Source: Oegoconia quadripuncta (taxonomy: Eukaryota; Arthropoda; Insecta; Lepidoptera; Autostichidae). From it: 64,000 nucleotides of DNA. A model generated the notes under the pieces. It worked only from the letters and a program-made list of their open reading frames with translations. It made no database searches and was not told where the DNA came from. The DNA lies in the NCBI GenBank assembly GCA_949316235.1, contig OX438747.1:2666501-2730500 (forward strand). Direction: 5' to 3'. This document shows, piece after piece, positions 44,601-56,600 of the stretch (positions are counted from its first letter, which is position 1; each line of letters starts with the position of its first letter). The translations under genes and the position numbers were made by a program.

Positions 44601-47600
44601 GAATGACATGACCGTGACAATATTCTGTATATGCCAAGTATACGACGAATTACTTGTTTTGACTGAGACCGACTAAAAACTGAAGACATAAGAGAAATAA
44701 GACATAGCTGTATGCGCTTAGATCCCTTTGCCTTCTCCGAGAGGAGAGAATAAAACGAAAAAAAAAAAGAAATATGTTGTGTTGTGCTATCGCATTTGTT
44801 TATTTTGCGTATATTTCTTTTGAATAGGTACTATTTAATTAAACAAACTCGATCAAAATATATGAACATGGAACTTCTAGACAAAAAGCACAATAAAAGT
44901 CAGATCAAAATCGAAGAAATGACTAAAGAGCAAATACGTCAAGCGATTCTCAAAAAACGCGAATGCACCGCGAAGGCTCAGGGCATCGTAGAGAGTCTCC
45001 TCGAGAAGGATATCAGTGAAGATTATTTTGTCCAATGCCTACCGGACATCAATCAAAGTCACTTTGAAGACATTGTTGAGGAGAGAGCTATCGTTCACCT
45101 CTGTGGCTATCCCATATGCTCTAAATCGATTTCAGAGAGGAACATTCCGAAACAGAAGTATAGGATATCAATAAAAACCAATAAAGTGTACGATATCACT
45201 GCTAGAAAGAGCTTTTGTAGCAACAGCTGCTATAAATCCTCTATGCATGTGAAAAAACAGATGCTCACAAGTCCGTTATGGTTCAGGGAGTATGACAAAG
45301 TACCGAAATTCCACCTTTTACCGTTGGATGCAGTTGGAAGTCTAGGACAGGAGGTAGATGTAGCTCTAATCAAAAGAGTCAACATTCAACCTCCAGTAAA
45401 CACTTTTACGTCTATAGTTGACTTTGCAAGTGCAAGTTTACATGAACTAACTGGAGCTGATCAATGTGAGGATGAGAATAATAAAATTGCGAATAAAGAG
45501 GATTCAAAAATTGAAACACAAAGTGACATTGATAATACAGAAAATTTACAGATCAATCAAAACAATAATGTTGATGATAAAACTGTTCAACAAACGAAGA
45601 ATTCAATTCAAGAATCTCAAAATGTAGAATCTATATTAGACAAATCCATTAACACTTCAATAAATCGTTGTGAAATACAAAAAAGGCCTATTCCAAACCC
45701 TCTAAACATAGTAGGAGAGGTAATTGAGAAACCTGAAAGGAAAATAGACCCTATAATTACACAGACACCAAATAGCAAAATGGGTCTGGAACAGTCTAGT
45801 TTAGCTAAAAAATTATCACAGAAGAAGCAACCCTCGGTGACAGTAATTGCGATTGAAGTGGAGACAAGTTTAGCAGAATGGTTTACTCTGGATACACTGA
45901 TATTTCTATTTGGAGAAGAGAAGGTCAAAGAAATGGTATCAGACAAAGGAGAATGCATCAAGGAGTATTTAAATCATTATGCTAAGAGCATATTCTATAA
46001 TTCCAACACTTACGACCAGTATCAAGCACTGTGTAAGAAGTTAAATATGCTAGAATTAGGGGATCGGCGCAATGACACACAGGTTTTTTTACAACGCGAG
46101 AGTAAACCACTGCCAGAGTACTCCACACTCCAGGAAGAAAGTAAGAATATGCAGTTGAAAGTAAAGGCTTATTACACCGGTGAGACAGTTATACCCAATA
46201 TAAATATAAATTATGAGAAAGTTACTAATGAAGAAGACAATTTAACACAGATACCTTTAGTTGATAAAAATGCACAGAATGCTATACGGAGAAAGATAGT
46301 GGGTCAACATTTAAACAAAGCCTTACCTGATTTGCTTCGATCTTTAGGTTTGCTATCTCTAGCAATAAATTCTGATGTACATTTGCTAGTAAACACGTTC
46401 AAATTAAAAGCAAATAACATAATGTTCAAACCCATTCAATGGACACTAATAGCTATTATTGTTATACGATTGTTATCGCTCCGAAACAAGCGGTTAGAGT
46501 GCATGTTACAGTCACCAACTGCTTATCAACATATGCAATTGTTGTTACTGAGTTATAACCAAGATGGTGGATACTTCGACAGACTGATTTCTTGGCTAAC
46601 GGATATTGATAGGCTTTTGGATACAAATGACACACAGTTAACTGTAGGATAGGTTGTCTAAATTTATTAATAACACATTAGCCAAAGTAAACTATGAGCT
46701 GAAGTTGACCGCAGTTAACCCAACTGGAGAAGGGTAACAGGTAATAGACACCAATGGAAAGAAATGGAGGAGGCCTTTGCCAATAGGCTCACTAAGATTG
46801 AAGAGATATTGTTATACAAACATATTATTATGTATATAACATAATGCTATTTTCTTGCAATAAAAAGGCATTATTATTATTAAGAATGTGATAGTGGTAT
46901 ATTTATTTAATAACCTTTTGTTTTATAAAATTAATAATCTTGTTTATCATATTAAATTGTCATTTCTGTGTGACATTTTGTGAGCAATTATCATTCGTGG
47001 TAGACATAGACCTACCTCATCACTGCATATACAGGGCGTCCCAAAGTTATGGGACATGAAGGGGAAGTACCTTAAATATTGTAGATAGTGAATTTTGCTC
47101 AAAGAAGACTTTATGTTATTTTTAAAAGTTAGTAATTCTGCATTCATAGATTTTCTAAAAATTACTTGCTTCGGCTGGGAATCGAACCGACTTAAATGTG
47201 AAAAAAAAAACACCCTACTTTTATGATGCCAATCGAAAGAATAGCTAAAAAATAATAACTCTGCCTAAGTAACATAGTATTTTAAAAGAAAGGAACAACA
47301 TAAAATGATTGAGTCAAATTTCAAGAAAGTTATTTATTGCCGACGACGTTCGAAAAGTAGCGATATTATCATTCCAAAGATAGCATTGATTATTCGTAAA
47401 TAAGTACCCACTTCATAAAATAGGTACTAACATAGTTTTCCTTATTATAAGTGCACGTGTAGATGAAATGATAAAACTTGTATTTCAATACGTCCTCTGT
47501 AAGCTAGACAGAAGGCAAATTAAAAACAAAAATAAATAATTTATAATTTGAAAATGGAACAGTTTATGACAGCGTTTGTTTGAATGCATACTTTTTAAGA

Positions 47601-50600
47601 TATTTTAAAAAGAAGTGATATTTTTAAATGTTGTTCTTAAATTTGAAAATGGAACAGTATGTGCGAGCGTTTGTTTTTCGGATATTGATCTGTTTAGTCT
47701 CAATTCACTTACACAAGTGTTATTGTGTTAATTTATTGCGAACAAGCAAATAATTTTTAGAAAATCTATGAATGCAGAATTACTAACTTTTAAAAATAAC
47801 ATAAAGTCTTCTTTGAGCAAAATTCACTATCTACGATATTTAAGGTACTTCCCCTTCATGTCCCATAACTTTGGGACGCCCTGTATATAAGGTCTGACAA
47901 CATAACCCGACAAACTTGGCAATTGCACGTACATGACAATAAAATAATATATTCATTAAAAAAACTAGTCTTCAAAATTTTGTTTCTGAGTAAAAAAAAT
48001 AAATGTAAATGAAAATACACATTTACTTCATTCCGATTGTAACCTTATTTTATTAATGTGAAAAAACAGGCAACGTTCACATGGCAGACGCCAAAGGGGG
48101 TGGCGGGGCACATGTGGTCACAGAGCGCAACCGAATTACAGCAAGTCGCGGCACCGCCCCGGTGCAAGCGCTGGCGGCGAACGGCGAGTGGTCGACCTTG
48201 TTTGTGTGTTGTAGCAAAGTATTTAGAGCGCGCGGCCATTAATGTCCAACTCGCAAAATTTACATTTCTAAATTTTATTTTTTGAATAAAATCTGTTAAC
48301 TTTAACGTTTTACTTTTTAATTTTTCGTAATAGATACATACTATACATACACTCTGCAACGTTTGTTTGGTTAAATTTGTTAGACCTTATATATTTTTTA
48401 ATCTTTTTACTGCATATATTTAATAATAAAGTATACAAGAGCATGTAGTTCCTAGCAGAGTAACCATATCTTTTTGGTATTTAAAGGCAACTAAGAGGAA
48501 GTGAGAATAATATCATAGACCAGTGATAGGTGTGTGAAAATTAGCCCAAATTCACTAGATCAGCACTTTACCTGATGTTACGTGATGATGAGGTCGAAGG
48601 AGTAAGCCGACTCACCTGGAATCTCCAACTTAGTTGGGGAACGGGCTATCCTACCTATCTCAAACAGTCAGAAGACTACCACCTATCCACGTATCCGTGG
48701 CAGCAGACGAAGATAAGATGGTGGTAATGACAGGCACTATTTCACAATTAATAATGAAATATTATAATATAAAATAATAATTAATAATTTTGTAACATAA
48801 AAACCTTTTTTTTTTTAAAGAGCAACCTCTCGAATTTCTTGCTTGTTGCTCTCAGGGGAAAATTGGCTTTTGAACAAGCAGTAGCTTAAAAAATGTAAAA
48901 TCTCACTATTTTAAGTGTACCCTGTGTACCTACAAAATAAAGCATTTTTTTGATTTTGCACAGTAAACGTTTATGTAGCGTGAGATAATATTTGTCCTGC
49001 TCTTTCGCTTGGACGAAATATACAACTATCCCACTCTCACTCCTACGTCGCGCGCGATAAACGATGTCACGCTAAGCAGGTATGAAATAGAGACAAAGAT
49101 GTCGTAACAAACTAAGCTGAAAACTAATCATGTATGCCACTGGAAAGTGCAACCACAACCTCAATTTAGTATATTTCGTCATCATCAGCCCGTAAACATG
49201 CCACTGTAGGGATTTAGGCCTTCCCCCGTATATGAGGGATATTTACCATTGATCAATGAAGGTGGTTAGTTGTCAATATTAAGTATACCATAGATATTTT
49301 CTCAGACTAATGTCCTTGTATTGTATAAAATTCCTAGACATTTTTTTTTATGCACAACGGATTCGTACTTGACCTCAATCACACCTCATGTTAAGTGAAG
49401 ATGAGGTCGAAGGTGGAAGCGTACTGACCCGGAAACCCCAACGCATTTGGGGGACTGGCTATCTTATCTCTGACAATCGGAACACAACAATGCTATCAAC
49501 ATTGCTGCTTAGCGGCAGATTTAGATAAGATGGTGATCGCTAGCCAGGCGGACATTTAAAATGCGCTACCACCAACCTTCTACGTATATGAAATATTCTT
49601 TAACCAACAAAAAGGAGAAGGTTATCTATGCGACTCTATTTTATTTCTCCATTTATGTATATAAGTATGTTCTGGCGATATTATCAGTTCTGAATCAATT
49701 TCAATAATTCTATTTTTGTTTGAAAAGGTATACCGCCAGGATGGTCTCACATAAATTTTAAGAAGACTTCATGGCGCACTCGGGAGAGGGACCGGAACCT
49801 TACTGAGATTTCATGGGGAGTGTTCTGAAGAACTGTTCGAGTATTAGCTCAATTTAACCGGTACACTTCTCGACGAAAATTAAAACTCCATCCACATCAC
49901 CTGGATGAGTGGAAGTCTACCACTGTACGTTTCTCAAGAAACTTCCTACCACATACGACCACCCTGTGGAACGGACTTCCTGCAGCGGTATTCCCGAACG
50001 AGTACGACATTGGAACCTTCAAGAAACGAGCCTACACCTTCCTCAAAGGCCGGCAACGCATCTGTGACCCTTTTGGTGTTGCGGGTGTCCATGGGCGGCG
50101 GTGATTGTTTTCCATCAGGTGACCCGCATGCTCGTTTGCCGCCCTCTCATATTAATAAAAAAAAAAAAAGATGAACTTGTTTTGCACGTTTTTAGCAGAC
50201 AAATTGAACAAAAATAAATGAATACCACACCTGTTATTGTCTTCGAACCACTTGGCACAAATCTCCATAGACTCCTGCGTATGCGCTCCGTCTAAATAAA
50301 ACGTCGCATACTCCGACCGAATCACCTGGTACCTTCCCGGCCACTTGCAATCTCTCAGACCAACGGCCGTTTGATTTGACAGTGTAGTAACCATGACCTC
50401 TTCCGTATACTTATCATCTGCTATGTACGGAGAATCAATTTCTATGAATCCATTTTGTCTCATAATCTTTCCGTTGATACGCTGTTTCTTTAACCGATTC
50501 CGGATATTGCAGGCCAGCAACTTGGCGTGCCTCATCCAGGCGTACGACAGCTGTATGGCAAGCGATGCGTTGGTCTGATAAGACTCTAGGTTTACTTGTA

Positions 50601-53600
50601 GTTGTCCTTTATACCCTTTGGGGAATGTGTAGGTGTTGTATTCAGGAACTATATTTAGTGTGCACTGGAAAACAAAGACAAAGTTCTTATAAACTGGCTT
50701 GGAACGAGCGTGTATGAAGCATTTGATGAGAGTGGCAGAAGGAAAAGTTGTATGTATGTCAACAATAGATACCATTTATTTGGCACACACACATAAATAT
50801 AAGCTGTATACATATACCTAACCGCCTCCGTGCATGGCTTAATGTAAACAACATTGGGTTTACGATTCGGAGGTCGCGGGTTCGATCCCCAGCGGGGTAC
50901 ATGTTTAAGTACTCAGTTTGGTTGGTGGTAGGGCATTTTAAATGTCCGCCTGGGTAGCTACCACCATCTTATCTAAATCTGCCGCCAAGCAGCAATGTTA
51001 ATAGCATTGTCGTGTTCCGGTTGTCAGAGATAAGATAGCCAGTCCCCCAAATGTGTTGGGGTTTCCGGGTCAGTACGCTTCCATCTTCGACCTCATCTTC
51101 ACTTAACATCAGGTGTGATTGAGGTCAAGTACCAACCCGTTATGCATAAAAAAAAAAGAACCTAAGTGTAACAAGACATTAAAGAAGGCTCGTACTAATA
51201 AAACTATCCCAAGACTGAGAAAAACTTATAGAATGATACTTGAGATTATTCTATTTCTTCCGTCTAATCTGAATTTGAACAGTATCACATATATAATATA
51301 TTATTGAGAGTGAGACTCGATCTCAATCCTGAGACTGCCCCGTCAATACGGCCCTTAGTTTTGAAAAATAAAAGAAGCTATTTTACAAAAGATCATAAAT
51401 AAAATAAAAAAAAAGATATGCGTGCGTGTGGTGGGAACAGACTCAGCGTACGCTGGGCGGCGCAGCCACACAGCACTGATTTTCAGCCTGCCCCTGACTA
51501 TAGTAACAATAGTTTTTTTTTAAATTTACGCACACATCACAAACAAACATCTTTCAATAAATATTATAAAGTAGGATTTGCTGCTATACGATAATGAAAC
51601 AAAAAAAAAAGATGATGGCTCTAGGGCGGTAGCCTTGCCCTTCCCGTGCGTCACTTCCCCGCCCCGACACCCCTGCTCCATAGTAAAATGTGTTTAAACA
51701 GCTTTGTCTGTTGTCAGACAGTCATTGAATTTCCTTTCTCAGATTGAGGATGGCGTCGAGTCGTTTCAATTGACTTGTAAGTAACTCGCTTACCACAGGC
51801 AACTCACATTGACGTCATGTGCGACGCTCTTGAGCACCGCCATGGCGTTTCCTGGCTGCGTCACGGTGTAGGCCTCGCAGCCCGGCTTCATGATGCCGGC
51901 TTTCGCGGCCGCGATCTCCTCCAGTGTATTCCCCAGGATAGAAGTGTGGTCGAGACCAAGCGCCGATATGCCCACTACCGGCACTTTTCTACAACATTAT
52001 GTTTTATATTTTTTATGCATCACATCCCTCGTAGTATGACAGCGTTTGTCGCGCGCGACGTAAAAGTTAATAACATTAATATCGTTGGACATACACAAAG
52101 CGCCATCTAGTTCCACACTAAGCAACTATAGGCTTGTGTTGTGGATACCAGATGGTTGATACTACTACATAAATACATTTTTTTTTTGGAAATAAATGAA
52201 AATAATAGACACAGTCTCTCAATTTGGGAGGTCCAGGTTCGATCCCCAGGCAGGCAACCGTCTCCGTGGCTCAATGTAAACAACATTGGGTTTACGATTC
52301 GGAGGTCGCTGGTTCGATCCCCAGCGGGGTACATATTTAAGTAATCGGTTTGGTTGGTGGTAGGGCATTTTAAATGTCCGCCTGGCTAGCTACCACCATC
52401 TTATCTAAATCTGCCGCCAAGCAGCAATGTTAATAGCATTGTTGTGTTCGGGTTGTCAGAGATAAGATAGCCAGTCCCCCAAATATGTTGGGGTTTCCGG
52501 GTAAGCACGCTTCCACCTTCGACTTCATCTTCACTTAACATCAGGTGTGATTGAGGTCAAGTACCAATCCGTTGTGCATAAAAAAAAAGGATCAGCCACT
52601 CATACTAACCTCAAAATATTAGTGTAGTCCACAATTCCACCAATTCCGACCTCAACGATGGCCACATCCACCTTTTCCTTCAGGAACATGTTATATGCCA
52701 GTACCGTTAGGAACGCGAAGTATTTAGGCATGTCTCCATCGTATGCCTGTAAAGATTTTCTCGTAAAAACCTCGAAATAAGTACGACATCGATGCTTAAA
52801 AATCAATGCCTAAAGACATTCGACATTACTAACTAAAGACGTGCGACATACACAACCAAATACGTGCGACATACACGACTAAAATGTGGGCATACAGGAA
52901 TAAAGACGTGCGACATCGACGACTAAAGACAACCGTCGCGTTATCGCGTATCATATGCAACTTAATTGAATCTTTGTTAGTTGCTCAATCACGGCGCAAC
53001 GGATAAACGGATTTGGATAATATTTGGTACAGGCGACGTCACGTCAAACGTAACACTGCCAGTAAAAGCTGAGCTCCCGTACGGTAGCGCGCTCATACAA
53101 CGAGCGGACGCTCCAAAGGTTGGAGTGTTACGTCTGATGTGCGGTCGACTCGAGTCGAATATGTCCTGTTACTTTTCATTAGGATATAGAGTACTTTCCG
53201 CGGAATAAACATGTTATACATAATAACGAATTCCACGCAAGCGAAGCCGCAGGTAAATACTAGGATAAATATCAGTCCTAGCAGCATTCGTGTAAGTTGC
53301 AGACACACAATACTATTACAGCTGCACACCTGGAGTAGGTGTCTATGACTTAGCATTTAGAGATTATCCTTGGACATACACACAATGCCATCTAGTAACA
53401 CACAACTATAGGCTTGTGTTGTGGATACCAGATGGTTTCAACTACACAAATAGATATTTTTTTTTGAACTTATTATAAATGAATACATCCATAACTCGGG
53501 TACACACGTCCGTATTCATCATACAAAAAAAATGCCCCTAGTGGGATTCGAACCCGCGACGGTTTGGTATAGCGATCAGAATGTCGGTGGAATGCTTTGA

Positions 53601-56600
53601 ACATTAACAAATAGATAGGTAACACAAATACGAATAAAAAGAGAACACTATTTTGCACCCAGCTACCCAGCGCCAAAACAGTGACATCAAATGGTCTCCA
53701 GCTCAACCTTATTTGGAACCCGTGATCCAGACATTGACATCATCCACGACTCGTTTAGCAGCTTCAAACGAAAGCTGCAGACTTCGTCAATTAAATAATT
53801 ATTAGATTATTTTCGTTTGATCTCAATATTCATTAGGTTATGTTATTATTTGATTTTGGTAAGTGTTATGTACATCTTAATTGTCACATATATTAGAAAT
53901 AATTACATCTACAAATTTTCTGAAATTGTATAAATATATGTGATGCGGTTGTACTATTATAATATAAATAAATAAACACACACAAAAGGATTTCACATTC
54001 CATTATTCATGGTAAATAACTAAAGTTAGTCACCCACCTGTGACGCATGTAACATATCGTAGACCCTGTGGAAGTGGTTCGCGAACGTTTTCTGAGTGAC
54101 CACGGAGCCGTCCAGCCGCACGCGCTCGCGCACGGCCACTAAGTGCGGCGACGTGTACAGGCCGGTGCGGAACCCATGCGCGCGCAGTATAGACTCGCAC
54201 ATTGCGCTTGTTGATCCCTAGAATACGGGACATTTTTATTGTTTTTTTTTTTAACAAACACACAGCGCCATCTAGGTCCACAGTAAGCATCTAGGCTTGT
54301 GTTACGGAAACCAGATGGTTGATAAGTTACACAAGTACTTTTTTTTGTAAATAAATACATGTACATATGAATGAAAAACGTCCATAACTCGGGAACACAT
54401 GTCTGTATTCATCATACAAACATATGCCCCTGGCGGGATTCGAACCCGCGACCTTTTGGTATAGTAGCAGAGTTTCTAACCACTACACCAAACGTTCGCA
54501 AGTATAACTTTTGATAATGGCACAACCAGCAATAATAAAAATAAATAGCTTGACAGGCGCGACAGACGTTTAAATGTCGTTTATGTCGCGCCAGATAATA
54601 TTTGTCCTGCTCATTCGTTTGGACGAGATATACAGCTATCCCACTCTCACACCTACGTCGCGCGCGACAAACGATATCATGCTACGGAGGCAGGTACTAA
54701 ATGGATATAAAAAATCACATGGATTTACGCAAATTAATATTTGAATTGTGAATGGTTTCTTTTTATTAGAGAGTAATGACATCAGGTATTCCCTTACCCT
54801 CCCTTAGGACACTGGGAGGCTTGGTTCTGTTAATTCAAATATCCTTCAATATTTGCATTTTTTAATTTAATATTTTAATATTTTTAATATTTCGGACACT
54901 TACACCAATCATCTAGTCCCAAACTAAGCAAAGCTTGTACTATGGATACTAGATAACGGATAAACATACATAAATATTTATATAAACATCCATGACTCGG
55001 GAATAAATGGTCGTATTCATCATAGAAACATTTACCCCTCGCGGGATTCGAACCCGCAACCGTTGGTTTCGCTGACAGGGTCACTGTCCACTACACCAAT
55101 CGGTCGTCGATTAACATTAACAGAACCAAGCCTTCCAGCAATGTACGAGTATGCCTAATTAGTCTCTGCATTTTGGATGGAAGTAGTACTGCCGGGACCT
55201 TCCAATCCACTAAATCGAAATCTAACTGTTCTGACGATTATACCTTCCTATTTCCTAATTAGATTTCCTACAAATAAAATAGGATAGTGTAGTATAGTTT
55301 TTTGGCTCGCTATAATTTCATATAGGCACCGTCACCCTTCCATCTTCGGACCACTAGGTGTGGGGAGGGATTCCACCCGTATATAGTTAATATACCGAAC
55401 ATTCGCACTAAGAAGTTCGATTCTTCATTCATCATCCGAACAGCCAAGGCATGGAACTCCCTTCCGGCGTCAGTCTACCCTGAATCCTACAACCTTGGGA
55501 TCTTCAAGAGCAGAGTGTATAGGCATTTACTGGGATCGCGTGCTTCATCTTCGACCACATCGTCACTTATCAGGTGAGATTGTGGTCAAACGCGAATCCA
55601 GTCAATCATTAAAAAAAAATATTTCAGTGTCTTGTTTATAAACATTTCTATGCTGAAAACGCGACAAATCTCAAATTATTTTAATTTTATGGCGCAAAAT
55701 TGAAATGAATCGGTTATCGTTTGACGACCCGTTTGGTGTAATGGTTAGCAACTCTGACCACTATACCAAAAGGTTGCGGGTTCGAATCCCGCTAGGGGCA
55801 TATGTTTGTGTGATGAATACGGACATGTGTAGGTACCCGAGTTATGGATGTTTCATTTATAATAAGTATTTATTTACAAAAAAAAAATGTATTTATGTAT
55901 TATATCAACCATCTGGTACCCACAACACAAGCATATAGTTGCTTACTGTGGAACTAGATGGCGCTGTGTGTATGTCTAAGGATATTTATTATTTATTTAT
56001 TATTAAACTAGCTCCCCGCCCGCGACTTCGCCTGTGTAGAATAGCTTTATCGCGGATATGTTTAATTTGTTTATCCCGCGTGTAACGATTATATTATATC
56101 GTACCTTCCCCTTGGTCCCGGCGACATGTATCACAGAGAGTTCGTCCAGCTTAGAGAGAGTAACTCCGGTTCGCAACAAATAGTTTTCCATGTCTTCTAA
56201 GTTCGTACATATCTGAAAATTAAATAATATAGTCATATTATGCAAAATCCAAAAGTATCCAATGCAAGCCTCATAATCGTCCTTTCAACCCTCCGTCGTT
56301 CAACCCTTATTTCCAGTTTCACACTATTACATAATACAAATATAAAGTCACGCATGTTTCCCGTAGGGGTAGGCAGAGACCACAACTTCCACTTGCTACG
56401 ATCCTGACACACCACACTATAAAACTGAACTATGCAGAATAAAAATATACAAGCTGCATAACAATCGTAACACTTCCAGTCAAAGCGGGTCTCGCTGCGT
56501 TCTCGTTTCCGAGTCTACAATAAATATATATAAATAATAAATAAATAAATATTGCGGACACTTACACCAACCATCTAGTCTCAAACTAAGCAAAGCTTGT

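Larger units (their letters stand above)
42303..45518. repeat. Palindrome: 1,484 bp inverted duplication with 248 bp spacer
   Basis: The left arm 42303-43786 and right arm 44035-45518 are reverse complements of equal length. Open frames in both give identical peptides, and every segment compared base by base matched. The arms contain the RPAP2 5' coding region, its upstream flank, a SINE-C with a nested 147 bp element, and a MITE-Y relative. The spacer is 43787-44034. Confidence 0.95.

Noticed and set aside
44784..44861. The 26 extra codons upstream of the chosen RPAP2 start
   Set aside because: They are hydrophobic ([14 protein letters not shown]), unlike the polar RPAP2 N-terminus, and fall on A/T-rich sequence next to the SINE-C tail. 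A TGAATAG acceptor-like site also lies within them.
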